Source: Pseudomonadota bacterium | Lineage (GTDB): Bacteria; Pseudomonadota; Gammaproteobacteria; Steroidobacterales; Steroidobacteraceae | Direction: 5' to 3' | Length of the DNA: 37,518 nucleotides | NCBI GenBank assembly: GCA_025351005.1 | Contig: JANXWS010000061.1 | Location: 1-37,518 of the forward strand | Part shown: positions 18,189 through 26,826 of the stretch, piece by piece | How positions within the stretch are numbered: position 1 is the stretch's first letter | Layout: each line of letters opens with the position of its first letter | Made by a program: the position numbers and the translations under genes | The notes under the pieces: model-generated | Database searches by the model: none | Seen by the model: the letters and a program-made list of their open reading frames with translations, nothing else | What the model was told of the DNA's origin: nothing

Positions 18189-19807
18189 CGCTGCAGGTGC
18201 TCGTGCAGCACGGTCGCCACGTCGAAGTCCGGATCAAACGGCGGTCGGCCGCCGGCCGACTGCAGCCGGTTGAGACTGACCGGCTGCACGCGGCTGCCGC
18301 GCGCCCCGTGGCTGACGAGCCAGCAGTGCCAGTCGCCTTCCCGGGACGCCGCGAAGCCGAACAACAGGTTGACGTCGCGCTGCTCGGGCCTCGGGTTGAC
18401 ACGATGGTCGCAGATCGAGAACCAGGGCTGCGTGCCGGGGCGGGTCGGAAAGGCCTCGTCGCGCGCCAGTGACTCCAGGAACTGTGCCACCTGCTGCTCG
18501 GCGCGGAACCACACGACCGCGCCCGGCTGCTCGAACAACACCCAGCGCGTGCCGCGGGCGATGCTGTCGGTTACCAGGAGCGCGATGCGCTTCAGTCCGA
18601 GGTAGCGCCAGTCGGCGCTCGGCGTGTGCGGTCCCGCAAGCGTTCGCGCAGTCAGCAGGCGCCGGCCGCGAACCGCCTGCAGCGTATTGACGCCTGCGTC
18701 CGCGAGCCGCGCCCGCCACTCGTCGGCGACCACGCAGGCCGGCCGGAGTCCCGGCCGCAGCGGCCCGTCCTCGGGCTCGGCCGGCGACCAAAACGGCCGC
18801 TCGGCCCCGAGCCGCGCCAGCATTCCCGTGGCCGCCGGTCCGGGCGCGAACGACTCGAAGCGTCCTCGCAGCCGGTCATAGGCCTGGATCCACGGGAAGT
18901 ACATGACCGCGTTGTCGCTCGCGAACTCGAAGCGGCGCAGGCCCTGCAGGGCAATCGCCGGCGAGCTCCAGTCGGACGGCGGGTCGACGACCAGCAGTGC
19001 GCGTCGCTCGCGACACAGCCGCGCCGCGACCAGCAGCGTGCTCGCGCCGATCGAGTGGTCGCGCGACAGCGGCGGTATGCACAGGAAGTTGAAGGCGTCG
19101 CCCTCGCCGAGCGCGAACAGCCCGGTGCGTTCGCTGGCCGAGCCGATGATGTCGTAGTCGGTCAGTGGACCGCCGTCGTCGGCGTCGGGGTTCGAGCTGA
19201 CGTAGGCGGCGAGCGTCCGGCCGTCGCCGCGGTGGGTCGGCAACGGCCGGTCCAGCGGCAACGAGCCGCGCGTTCGCACCAACGCCGAGTCGGCGAGCAG
19301 CACCGCGACGTGCCGCGCCGAGTCCGGGTCGACGGACAGGCGCGCATAAATCTCCTGGTCCTCGACGTGCTCGGAGCCGGGCGCCCGGACACGCTGGATC
19401 ACGAGGTTAAACTTGTCGCCGTCGCCGCGCGCGAGGTTGTCATAGTCGACCGCGGCACGCAGGAACTCGCGTGTTCCGGGACAGAGCGCCTCGACGGTCA
19501 GCGCGCCGTGCGAGGCCTGCAGCGTCAGCGTCGCCGGTCGGGCGCCGTTGACGACCCGCACCACCCGCGCGACGCGGCCGCCGTTCTCGAAGTACTGCTC
19601 GATGGCGTAAGAGAGCGTGCTCGGCTGCCACAGGCCGCCGAACACCGACTGGAAGTCGACGAAGCTAGTGACCGTGACGGCGTGGTTGACCGGGCCGCGC
19701 AGCGCCCGGCCGATGAAGGCGACGGTGGCGGTGTCGACGCGCGCAATCGCCTGCCCAGCGCCGACTTCTTCAGCAACGTGAATGCCGGGTACCAGTCCTT
19801 CTCGCAA
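18185..19807 (-). CDS. Contractile-tail sheath protein, orphan
   Basis: A complete 540-residue homologue of phage/contractile-injection sheath proteins. The N-terminus has the typical handshake strand and domain start LVPGIHVAEEVGAG, then TATVAFIGRALRGPVNHAVT and SFVDFQSVFGG, SYAIEQYFENGG and RVVRVV. The C-terminal sheath domain is clear: YLGLKRIALLVTDSI, RGTRWVLFEQPGAVVWFRAE, QVAQFLESLARDEAF, and a final NLLFGFAASREGDWH. In known systems this protein forms the contracting outer tube around the Hcp/tube protein. No tube, baseplate, spike, AAA+ or lysis gene is present in the window. The start is TTG at 19805-19807 with GAGGGG 8 nt upstream. It lies downstream of a glycosyltransferase and a 54-residue gene on the same strand. 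It has no frameshift, so it is probably kept for a function. Confidence 0.85.
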
Positions 19808-19889
19808 CCCGGAGTCCCCTCACCCAGTTGCCTGAGCGTAGCACACACCCGGCGATCTCCTGATGGGCGCCGGGCCGTGCGGAGTCCGG

Positions 19890-20054
19890 TCAGGTGCCCT
19901 TCGGCCGCGGCGTGCGCGCCACTGCGCCGGGCCCGGGCGTGACCGCGGCGTGCAGCCGCGCCGCGTCGCCTGCGGCGGCCGCGCGCGCCGCGGCGGCCTC
20001 GCGGCGCTTGCGCGCGACTTCCTCGAGCATCACTCGGAGCCACTCGGTAGGCAC
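19890..20054 (-). CDS. Small basic helical protein of unknown function
   Basis: A 54-residue reading frame starts with GTG at 20052-20054, preceded by GAGGGAGA 4-5 nt upstream, a good ribosome-binding site. The product begins PTEWLRVMLEEVARKRREAA, an amphipathic charged helix, continues Ala/Arg-rich and ends with a Pro/Gly/Arg tail. Its start overlaps the last 25 bases of the glycosyltransferase gene, and the sheath gene starts 82 nt after its stop, so the three may be one transcript. I do not recognise the family. The ribosome-binding site and the packing support it; its short length and Ala-rich composition argue for caution. Confidence 0.55.
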   Translation of the reverse strand: MPTEWLRVMLEEVARKRREAAAARAAAAGDAARLHAAVTPGPGAVARTPRPKGT

Positions 20055-21256
20055 GTCGTCTCCCTCGCCACGGCGGTCGCCGCCCGACTATAGCGCGGCC
20101 GGACCGCCCGGCTGACGAGCTCCGCGTAGAGCGCCGCCAGCCGTTCCGCCATCGCCGGCGCCGACCAGGACGCCGCGTCGGCAGGCCCGGCGGCGGCGAG
20201 CTCGGCGCGCAGCCGCGGCTCCTGGAGGACGCGCGTCGTGACGGCGGCGAAGCCCTCGACCTCGTCCGGCGCGATGAGCGCGCCGCGCACGCCGCGCAGC
20301 ACGTCTGCAGTGCCCATGATCGCCGTCGAGACGACCGGCACGCCGAGCGCGAGCGCCTCGAGCAGCACCAGGCCCTGCGTTTCGGTGCGCGAGGCGAACA
20401 CGAACGCGTCGCCGGCCCGGTAGCAGTCGAGCAGCGTCGTGCCGCGATCGAGGTAGGCGACGAACAGCACGTTCTGCTGCAGGCCGAGCCGGCCGGCGAG
20501 CCGGCGCAGGTGCCCGAGCGCGGGGCCCTCTCCGGCGACGACCAGCAGCACGTCGGGGATGTGGCGGCGCACGAGCGAAACTGCCGCGAGCACGAAGTCG
20601 ATGTTCTTCTCATGGGCGACGCGCGAGATGTGCAGCAGCAGCGGCCGCGCGCGGTCGATGCCGTAGCGCGCGCGGAACGCCGGGCCGTCACCGCCGCGGA
20701 AGCGGCCCAGGTCCAGCCCGGTCGGTAGCACCTCGGTGCGCGCCGTGACGCCATAGCTCTGCAGCCGGGCGAGCATCTGCGAAGACGGAACGATCAGCGC
20801 ATCGACCGCCCGGCACTGCGTGACGCTCATGCGCCGCGCCAGCAGTCGCGTCAGCGCCCGCGGCAGCAGCGGCACGTAGTGGTACAGGTATTCCTCGAAA
20901 AACGTGTGGTAGGTTTCGACCACGGGCAGGCCGAGCTGCTCGCCGAGCGCGACGCCGGCGTAGTGGGCGACGAACGGTGTGTGGATGTGGACCAGGTCGT
21001 AGCCCTGCGTCTTGAGCCCTGGCGCGAGCGCGACGATCCGGCGCCGGCTCATCATCCGGTCCTCGGGGTCACGCGGCACCGCGAACGACGGCATGCGGAT
21101 GACGTCCGGCTCTTCGGGCGAGGCCGCCGGATAGGCCGGGGCGATCAGCGTCGTCTGGTGGCCCTGCTCGAGGAGACTCTGACGGAACGTCGCGATCGAC
21201 GTCGATACACCGTTGACCCGCGGGAAGCTGACGTCGGACACCATCAATATGCGCAA
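20030..21256 (-). CDS. GT4-family glycosyltransferase (GT-B fold)
   Basis: The 408-residue enzyme has both Rossmann domains of a GT-B glycosyltransferase. The N-terminal domain starts MRILMVSDVSFPRVNGVSTS, with VHIHTPFVAHYAGV and VVETYHTFFEEYLYHY, typical of GT4 enzymes making glycolipids or mannosides. The donor-binding domain has LLLHISRVAHEKNIDFVLAA, VVAGEGPA and the EX7E motif in SRTETQGLVLLEALALGVPVV (split here at about residues 315-335). Relatives transfer glucose or mannose to diacylglycerol or phosphatidyl-inositol-type acceptors, but acceptor and donor are not readable. The ATG at 21254-21256 gives the family's usual N-terminus. It leads a run of three minus-strand genes ending with the sheath gene. 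Confidence 0.88.
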   Translation of the reverse strand: MRILMVSDVSFPRVNGVSTSIATFRQSLLEQGHQTTLIAPAYPAASPEEPDVIRMPSFAVPRDPEDRMMSRRRIVALAPGLKTQGYDLVHIHTPFVAHYAGVALGEQLGLPVVETYHTFFEEYLYHYVPLLPRALTRLLARRMSVTQCRAVDALIVPSSQMLARLQSYGVTARTEVLPTGLDLGRFRGGDGPAFRARYGIDRARPLLLHISRVAHEKNIDFVLAAVSLVRRHIPDVLLVVAGEGPALGHLRRLAGRLGLQQNVLFVAYLDRGTTLLDCYRAGDAFVFASRTETQGLVLLEALALGVPVVSTAIMGTADVLRGVRGALIAPDEVEGFAAVTTRVLQEPRLRAELAAAGPADAASWSAPAMAERLAALYAELVSRAVRPRYSRAATAVARETTCLPSGSE

Positions 21257-21379
21257 GACGACCTCGGCCGGAGCGGATGGCCGCGGCGCACGCTAGGCGC
21301 ACTTCATGACGGCCGTGTGGCATGGACGGCGGGACCGCAGCCGCATGCCCTATCATCAGGTGCCCCGCGAGGAACCCCG

Positions 21380-21871
21380 ATGCCCACTCCGGACCCAATC
21401 GAGGCGCTGCGCGCCCGCGCCCAGACGATCCCGCTCGATGCCCCCGCGCGCCGGCGGATCGAGGAGCGTCTCAACGGCCTCGCCTCGATGCGGCTGATGG
21501 GCGCGCGGCTCGACCTCGGCGATCCGGACGTCGTGCGGATCGGGCTCGCCGAAGTGGCCGAGCATCATCTCGGCGGCCTCGGCACGGGTGCGGTCAACGG
21601 CGCCGTGATCGCGGGCCTGTTCGACGTGGCTCTAGGCGTCGCCGGCACGCTGCAGTTCGGCGGCCAGCGCGCCGGCACGGCTGAGTTGTCGGTCAAGCTG
21701 ATGCGGCCCGCCTTCGAGCCACCGCTCGAGGTGCTCGCGATCACGGTCAAGCACTCGCCGCACCTCGCCTTCACGGCCGCCGAGCTGTACTCGGACCGGC
21801 GCCTGTGCGCGATCGCGACCGGCATCGTTGCGCTCGCCACCAGCCAGCAGGACGGTGATTCCTACTGGTAG
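21380..21871 (+). CDS. PaaI-like hotdog-fold thioesterase
   Basis: A 163-residue hotdog-fold protein. The helix-strand core reads EHHLGGLGTGAVNGAVIAGL, then FDVALGVAGTLQFGGQ with the Asp usual in PaaI-type thioesterases, followed by AELSVKLMRPA and AFTAAELYSDRRLCAIATG, the standard strands 3-5. Members hydrolyse acyl-CoA thioesters; the substrate is not evident. GAGGA lies 6 nt before the ATG at 21380, which fixes the start. The last 10 bases overlap the end of the convergent L,D-transpeptidase gene. A TATCAT at 21351-21356 could be its -10 box but has no clear -35. Confidence 0.83.
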   Translation: MPTPDPIEALRARAQTIPLDAPARRRIEERLNGLASMRLMGARLDLGDPDVVRIGLAEVAEHHLGGLGTGAVNGAVIAGLFDVALGVAGTLQFGGQRAGTAELSVKLMRPAFEPPLEVLAITVKHSPHLAFTAAELYSDRRLCAIATGIVALATSQQDGDSYW

Positions 21872-23115
21872 CCGCGCGCGGACGGTGCCGGGGGCGGCTG
21901 CGCCGGGCCAGCGGCCGGCGGCGGCGCCTCGCGCGCGCCCAGCATCTCCGCGAACTGCTTCTCGTCGACCAGCAGGCCGGACTGACCGTCCCACGTGGCG
22001 CCCTCCGGCAGCTCGTCGCGAACCCGGCGTGCGGATGCGACAACGGCCGCGGCGCTATCCCGGTCGCCGCGCATCACAGACACCGGGATGCCGCGCGACG
22101 CCTCGGCGAGCGCGCGGGCGCGCTCCCAGTCGATCTCCGCATCGTGGCTCGAAATCCGTTGCCATAGCGGCGTTCGGCCCGATTTTCGCAGCAGCGACGT
22201 CGGTCCGTGCTGCCACGCACGCCGGTCGTCCTCGAGCGGGCCGTAGGCCTGCACCAGCAACGTGTCGCCGTGCCAGCCAAGCAGGTACGGCTGGTTGACG
22301 ACCCGCACCGGCGTGCCGAGCGGCACGATCTGGTAGAGGATCGCGATGTCCTCCGGGTAGAGCCGCACGCAGCCGTGGCTCGAGCGCATGCCGACGCCGT
22401 AGGCCTTGTTTGTGCCGTGGATCAGGTAGCTCGGCCAGCCGAGACGGAACATGTAGGCGCCGAGCGGGTTGTCGGGCCCGGCCGGCACCGTCGGCGGCAG
22501 GTCGTCGCCGTCGTCGTGGTGCTCCTTGCGCACCGAGCGCGGCGGCACCCACACCGGATCCTTGACCCGCGCGACGATGCGGGTCACGCCTTCGGGCGTC
22601 TGCCAGCCGATCTTGCCGATGCCGATCGGATGCGTGATGACGACCAAGGGCTCGCCCTTGGCGCGCTTCGGGTAGTAGAAGAGCCGCATCGCGGCGACGT
22701 TGATGACGACGCCCTCGCGCGGCGCGTCCGGCAGCACGAAATGCGTCGGCACCACGATCTCGCGGCCGGCGCCAGGCAGCCATGGGTCGATGCCGGGGTT
22801 GGCGCGGACCATCTCCTCGTAGCCGACGTTGAAGCGCCGCGCGATGTCCGGAAACGTGTCGTCGGCGCCTGCGACCGTGACCTGCAGCTCGCCGACGACG
22901 TCCTCGCCCGAGGCGTCGATGGTGAAGCGGTGCATGGCGACGGCACGCTCGAGCACCGGCGCCGGTGGCGCCGGCGGCTTGGCGGCCACCACGGGCGGCG
23001 GTGGCGGCCGGGACCGGAGCAGTGAGCAGCCAGCGAGCGCGATCGTCGCCAGCAGCGCCGCGACGCCGATCCCGGTGCTACAGCAGCGTCGGCCGGTCGG
23101 GGAGCTCATTGCCAT
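21862..23115 (-). CDS. L,D-transpeptidase (YkuD), lipoprotein
   Basis: The 417-residue protein is a peptidoglycan L,D-transpeptidase. A lipobox (ALAGC, Cys 30) follows the signal peptide, then a Pro-rich linker, a LysM-like segment (TFPDIARRFNVGYEEMVRAN, 87-106) and the YkuD catalytic domain with SYLIHGTNKAYGVGMRSS and SHGCVRLYPED (catalytic Cys 249, His 247 beside it). A further 150-residue extension follows the domain. Such enzymes make 3-3 cross-links or attach proteins to murein in the periplasm. Two ATGs are possible (23113-23115 or 23107-23109), both overlapping the end of the upstream TPM gene by about 30-38 bases, so it is probably translated by coupling and is the fourth gene of the lemA cluster. 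Confidence 0.9.
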   Translation of the reverse strand: MAMSSPTGRRCCSTGIGVAALLATIALAGCSLLRSRPPPPPVVAAKPPAPPAPVLERAVAMHRFTIDASGEDVVGELQVTVAGADDTFPDIARRFNVGYEEMVRANPGIDPWLPGAGREIVVPTHFVLPDAPREGVVINVAAMRLFYYPKRAKGEPLVVITHPIGIGKIGWQTPEGVTRIVARVKDPVWVPPRSVRKEHHDDGDDLPPTVPAGPDNPLGAYMFRLGWPSYLIHGTNKAYGVGMRSSHGCVRLYPEDIAILYQIVPLGTPVRVVNQPYLLGWHGDTLLVQAYGPLEDDRRAWQHGPTSLLRKSGRTPLWQRISSHDAEIDWERARALAEASRGIPVSVMRGDRDSAAAVVASARRVRDELPEGATWDGQSGLLVDEKQFAEMLGAREAPPPAAGPAQPPPAPSARGYQ

Positions 23116-23578
23116 CGCGACCGGAGCCCGGGAAATGTCGGCTCAGCAGCCGTGCCGCGGCCTCGACGCCGGCCAGCGCGCCGTGCTCCCAGCGACCTTG
23201 TCGGAATTCGAGCTGCATCGCCCGCGACACCTCGGCCCATTCGGTCGCCGTGACGAGGCCGTTGAAGCCGCGATCGGCGACGATCTCGACGGCGCGGTCG
23301 GCGAACAGCACATAGATGAGGACGCCGTTGTTCTGCTCCGTGTCCCACACGTGCAGACCGGCGAACACCTCGAGGGCGCGCTGCCGGGGCGTCTTGCCGG
23401 CCGCGATCGACCAGACGTCGAGGTCGGTCTCGACGACGAGCCGCAATTCGCCCTGGTGTCCCTGCTCGGCGCGCGCAACCGCCGCCTCGACGTGGTCGAG
23501 CACGGTGCTCGTGAACCGGCGCCGCGTCGCGAGCCGCGTCTCGAACAGGTGCCGGAGGATGCGCAGGACGCGGGTCAT
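23078..23578 (-). CDS. Soluble TPM-domain protein
   Basis: A 166-residue protein of the TPM (TLP18.3/Psb32/MOLO-1) family without signal peptide. Recognisable elements: AAVARAEQGHQGELRLVVET (about 32-51), RALEVFAGLHVWDTEQNNGVLIYV (67-90, the core strand with NNGVLIYV), FADRAVEIVADRGF and a C-terminal helix (VSRAMQLEFRQG). It is the short partner of the membrane TPM protein that starts 3 nt upstream, an arrangement common beside lemA. No catalytic role is proven; plant members assist photosystem repair and some have phosphatase activity. The ATG at 23576-23578 is clear. Confidence 0.83.
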   Translation of the reverse strand: MTRVLRILRHLFETRLATRRRFTSTVLDHVEAAVARAEQGHQGELRLVVETDLDVWSIAAGKTPRQRALEVFAGLHVWDTEQNNGVLIYVLFADRAVEIVADRGFNGLVTATEWAEVSRAMQLEFRQGRWEHGALAGVEAAARLLSRHFPGSGRDGNELPDRPTLL

Positions 23579-23581
23579 CGT

Positions 23582-24457
23582 TCACCAGCTCCCAGACGCG
23601 CCGCCGCCGCTGAAGCCGCCGCCGCCGCCGCTGAAGCCACCGCCGCCGAAGCCGCCACCGCCGAAGCCGCCACCGCCGAAGCCGCCAAAACCGCCACGGC
23701 CGTTGGTCCAGCCACCGCCGCCGAGGCCGCCGAGCAGTGTCAGCACGAATCCGGCGATCGCGGCCAGCACCGCGAAGCTCGCGACGCCGAGCAGCGCGAA
23801 GATGAGCCCGCCGGCGATGCCGCCGGTCGCCAGCGCGCCGACCGGGCGGCCGAGCAGGCGACGCAGCACCGGCCCCGCGACCAGGCCGAGCAGCAGCAGC
23901 ACCGGCAGCGCGCCCTGGAAGCCGGGTGCGCCGCGGCGCGTCGCGTGCGCGGGCACCGGTGGCAGGGCCTCGCCGTCGACGAGCGCGATCAGCCGGTCGA
24001 CGGCGCGATCGATGCCACCGTAGAAATCACCGGCGCGGAAGCTGGGCCGCAGGTACTCGTCGAGCACGCGGTTTGCGGCGAGGTCGGTGACGGCACCCTC
24101 GAGCCCCCGGCCGACCTCGATCCGCATGCGACGGTCATCCTTGGCGATGATCACGATCAGGCCGTCGTCGACGCTCTTGCGGCCGAGCTTCCACTGATCG
24201 ACGACGCGGATACTGTAGCCGGCGATGTCGTCGGGCGCGGTCGAAGGCACGATCAGCACCGCGATCTGGCTGCCCTTGCGCGCCTCGAACGCGGCGAGCT
24301 TTCGGTCGAGCGCCGACTGCTGCTCGGCCGACAGCGTCCCGGTCAGGTCGCTGACCCTGGCCACCGGCGGCACGGCGACCTCAGCCCGCGCCGCCGGCAG
24401 CGCGAGGGCTGCCCCCAGCAGCACGGCGGCGGCGCGAAGCGGCACGGCGGACGCCAC
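23582..24457 (-). CDS. Secreted/membrane TPM-domain protein (YgcG type) with Gly-rich tail
   Basis: A 291-residue protein with a signal peptide (to about residue 25, PAARA-EV), a TPM domain (about 30-160: VSDLTGTLSAEQQSALDRKL; QIAVLIVPST; DDGLIVIIAKDDRRMRIEVG; LEGAVTDLAANRVLDEYLRP), hydrophobic segments around 185-200 and 213-245, and a Gly/Phe/Ser-rich tail of about 45 residues. This is the YgcG architecture: an extracytoplasmic TPM domain held by transmembrane helices with a low-complexity tail. The start is GTG at 24455-24457, giving the signal peptide. It lies 17 nt after lemA and 3 nt before the second TPM gene. Confidence 0.85.
   Translation of the reverse strand: MASAVPLRAAAVLLGAALALPAARAEVAVPPVARVSDLTGTLSAEQQSALDRKLAAFEARKGSQIAVLIVPSTAPDDIAGYSIRVVDQWKLGRKSVDDGLIVIIAKDDRRMRIEVGRGLEGAVTDLAANRVLDEYLRPSFRAGDFYGGIDRAVDRLIALVDGEALPPVPAHATRRGAPGFQGALPVLLLLGLVAGPVLRRLLGRPVGALATGGIAGGLIFALLGVASFAVLAAIAGFVLTLLGGLGGGGWTNGRGGFGGFGGGGFGGGGFGGGGFSGGGGGFSGGGASGSW
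23648..23692 (-). repeat. 15-bp tandem repeat coding the Gly-Phe tail of the TPM protein
   Basis: The unit GAAGCCGCCACCGCC (plus strand) begins at 23648, 23663 and 23678, the last copy diverging to CCAAAACC. On the coding strand it gives the repeat GGGGF. Slippage could change copy number between strains. Confidence 0.65.
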
Positions 24458-24474
24458 GTTGCCGGGTCGCGTGT

Positions 24475-25092
24475 TCAGGTACCCGGCTTGGCAGCCGGCG
24501 CCGCGGTAAAGTCCACCGGCGGCGGCTTCGAGATCTGAGCTTCGTTCTCGACGCTGAAGTTCGGCTTGACCTTGTAGCCGAACATCATCGCCGTCAGGTT
24601 GACCGGGAACTGACGGACGTTGACGTTGTACTGCTGCACGGCCTGGATGTAGCGGTTGCGGGCCACCGTGATCCGGTTCTCCGTGCCCTCGAGCTGGGCC
24701 TGCAGGTCGCGGAAGTTCTGGTCGGACTTGAGCTCCGGATATCTCTCGACGACCACCATCAGTCGCGACAGCGCGCCCGACAGCTCGCCCTGCGCCTGCT
24801 GGAACTGCTTCAGCGACTCCGGGTTACCGGCGTCGACCTTGACCGAGGTCGCCTTGGCGCGCGCTTCGGTGACGCCGATCAGGACCTGCTGCTCCTGCTG
24901 CGCGAAACCCTTCACGGTGTTGACCAGGTTCGGGATCAGGTCGGCACGCCGCTGGTACTGGTTCAGCACCTCCGACCAACCGGACTTCGTCTGTTCATCG
25001 AGGTTCTGGATGCTGTTGTAGCCACAGCCCGACAACAGGGCACCGGCCGCCAGCACCGCGACTAGCCACGAGGTACGCAGGATCGATCGCAT
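24475..25092 (-). CDS. lemA: LemA family lipoprotein
   Basis: The 205-residue protein is a canonical LemA: lipoprotein signal with LLSGC (Cys 23), then GYNSIQNLDEQTKSGWSEVLNQ, YQRRADLIPNLVNTVKGFA, a long helix with Lys/Glu-rich segments, RLMVVVERYPELKSDQNF, LQGTEN-type LEGTENRITVARNRY, and QYNVNVRQFPVNLTAMMFGY at the end. LemA proteins are helical-bundle envelope proteins without a known enzymatic function. GGAGG lies 4-5 nt upstream of the ATG (25090-25092). It is the first gene of a lemA - TPM - TPM - L,D-transpeptidase run and has its own promoter-like box within the end of the upstream methyltransferase gene. Confidence 0.93.
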   Translation of the reverse strand: MRSILRTSWLVAVLAAGALLSGCGYNSIQNLDEQTKSGWSEVLNQYQRRADLIPNLVNTVKGFAQQEQQVLIGVTEARAKATSVKVDAGNPESLKQFQQAQGELSGALSRLMVVVERYPELKSDQNFRDLQAQLEGTENRITVARNRYIQAVQQYNVNVRQFPVNLTAMMFGYKVKPNFSVENEAQISKPPPVDFTAAPAAKPGT

Positions 25093-25127
25093 GAGCCCTC
25101 CTTGCGGCCCGGACGGCCGCCGCCGCC

Positions 25128-25158
25128 ACTATATGGGACCTGGGCGGCCGAGACGCAA
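25128..25158 (-). promoter_or_regulatory. Candidate promoter of the lemA cluster
   Basis: On the minus strand TATAGT (25128-25133) matches the -10 consensus at 5/6 and includes the TAG stop of the methyltransferase gene. TTGCGT at 25153-25158 is a possible -35 at a rather long 19-bp spacing. Predicted leader to the lemA ATG is about 28 nt and contains the ribosome-binding site. Confidence 0.4.
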
Positions 25159-25878
25159 GTGGATCGGCCAGCGGAGCCGTCGGGTGGTGCCCTCCGGCCA
25201 CAGCGGGGCGAGCGCAGCGGCGACGTCGGGCAGCGGGTCGCGGCCTTCGGCGGCGCGGTAGCGGTCGACCGCGGACCAGGTGCCGAAATAGCCGAGCGTG
25301 CGCTCCAGAGTCCAGTCGGCCGTGAGCTCGAACGGCGGCGTCGGGAGCGCCGTGAACGGAAACGGCAGCGAGCGGTAGCCGGACTCGACGTGACGACGCT
25401 CGGGCGGCCAGTAGCTGCCGACGACGTCCTGGTAGAAGTGCTCGACCGCGGCGTCGATCGCGGCGTCGACGCGGAAGCGCTCGTAGGCCCACAGCGCGAC
25501 CAGGCCATCGGGCCGCAGCACGCGCCTCGCCTCCGGGTAGAAGCGCGCGAGCTCGAACCAGTGCGCGGCCTGCGCCACGACCAGCAGGTCCGCGACGCCC
25601 GCGGCGAGCGGCAGCCGCTCGGCGCCATGACGCAGGTAGCGGACGCGCGGGTGCGCCGTGGCGTGGGCGAGCTGCGTCGCGCTCGCATCGCTCGCGAGCA
25701 CCAGCTCGAAATGCTCGGCGAGCGCGAGCGCCGCCTGGCCGTTGCCGGTCGCTACGTCGAGCGCGAGGTCGTGCCCGCGCGCCTGCGCGGCAACGTAGGC
25801 CACGAGCTCGGGCGGGTAGCGAGGCCGGAACAGTCCGTAGTCGGCGGCCTGGCGGGAAAAGTGGTCCTTGAACCCCAC
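25129..25878 (-). CDS. Class I SAM-dependent methyltransferase
   Basis: The 249-residue protein has the Rossmann-fold methyltransferase motifs: LALDVATGNGQAALALAEHF (motif I, 38-57), LVLASDASATQL (acidic residue after strand 2), AERLPLAAGVADLLVVAQAA (motif for strand 4) and VLRPDGLVALWAYERF. N-terminal FSRQAADYGLFRPRYPPEL is the pattern of the group that includes yeast Crg1/trans-aconitate-type enzymes (YxxxRPxYP). The substrate is probably a small carboxylic molecule by analogy, but this is a weak inference. The ATG at 25876-25878 starts the family-typical MGFKDHFS. It precedes lemA on the same strand. Confidence 0.85.
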   Translation of the reverse strand: MGFKDHFSRQAADYGLFRPRYPPELVAYVAAQARGHDLALDVATGNGQAALALAEHFELVLASDASATQLAHATAHPRVRYLRHGAERLPLAAGVADLLVVAQAAHWFELARFYPEARRVLRPDGLVALWAYERFRVDAAIDAAVEHFYQDVVGSYWPPERRHVESGYRSLPFPFTALPTPPFELTADWTLERTLGYFGTWSAVDRYRAAEGRDPLPDVAAALAPLWPEGTTRRLRWPIHLRLGRPGPI

Positions 25879-25915
25879 GGTCGCATGCTACCCGACCGGC
25901 GGTGGCAGCGGCCGC

Positions 25916-25946
25916 AAAAAAAACCCCAGGCGAGTGGCCTGGGGTT
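25916..25946 (-). terminator. Intrinsic terminator of the 64-residue gene
   Basis: Perfect 10-bp stem: 25922-25931 (AACCCCAGGC on plus) pairs with 25937-25946, loop of five bases, followed on the minus strand by a run of eight T (complement of 25916-25923). It lies about 50 nt after the stop of the small minus-strand gene at 25997 and in front of the methyltransferase, and is the best Rho-independent terminator in the window. Confidence 0.9.
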
Positions 25947-25996
25947 GGAACAGCGGACCTGTCGACTGATAGAGGGAAGCGGTCCGCTAGGGGGAT

Positions 25997-26191
25997 TCAG
26001 TGCACGCGCGACCATTGCAGGACGCGGATCTCCTCGGCCTCGAGCTCAAGGTCGCGCGCCAGCAGCAGCGCGATGCGGCGCGGGTCCGTCGGTACCGCGT
26101 CGCAGCCGCCAAGTTCGACGATTCCGGTGTACTCGCTCGGTCCCGTCGAGCCGAGATCGGCGACGAATCGCGCATAGAACTTGACGCTCAT
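25997..26191 (-). CDS. Conserved-looking small protein of unknown function
   Basis: A 64-residue protein beginning MSVKFYARFVADLGSTG and continuing with PSEYTGIVELGGCDAVPTD and a helical end (RRIALLLARDLELEAEEIRV, then LQWSRVH). The amino-acid mix is normal, not Ala/Arg-skewed like spurious frames here, and a strong terminator follows it, so I judge it real. The ATG at 26189-26191 is chosen; the same frame could start at an ATG 29 codons upstream, but that extension would run into the greB start. No signal peptide or membrane segment. The closing Trp-Ser-Arg-Val-His and alternating strand/helix pattern suggest a small alpha/beta fold. I recognise no family. Confidence 0.65.
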   Translation of the reverse strand: MSVKFYARFVADLGSTGPSEYTGIVELGGCDAVPTDPRRIALLLARDLELEAEEIRVLQWSRVH

Positions 26192-26277
26192 GGGGACCAA
26201 GCTTAGGGTCCGGAACCCGGCGAATCCGTGATTGATGTCCCAATCCGGGCGTGGTGAACGAGACGGGGGTTCGCACA

Positions 26278-26803
<526 letters not shown>

Positions 26804-26826
<23 letters not shown>

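Noticed and set aside
21257-21379. Small RNA or gene between the glycosyltransferase and the thioesterase
   Set aside because: Only 123 bases with a possible TATCAT box; no terminator or conserved frame visible.
23600-23700. Short regular repeats as a CRISPR array
   Set aside because: The 15-bp units are head-to-tail, lack spacers, and lie in frame coding a Gly/Phe tail.
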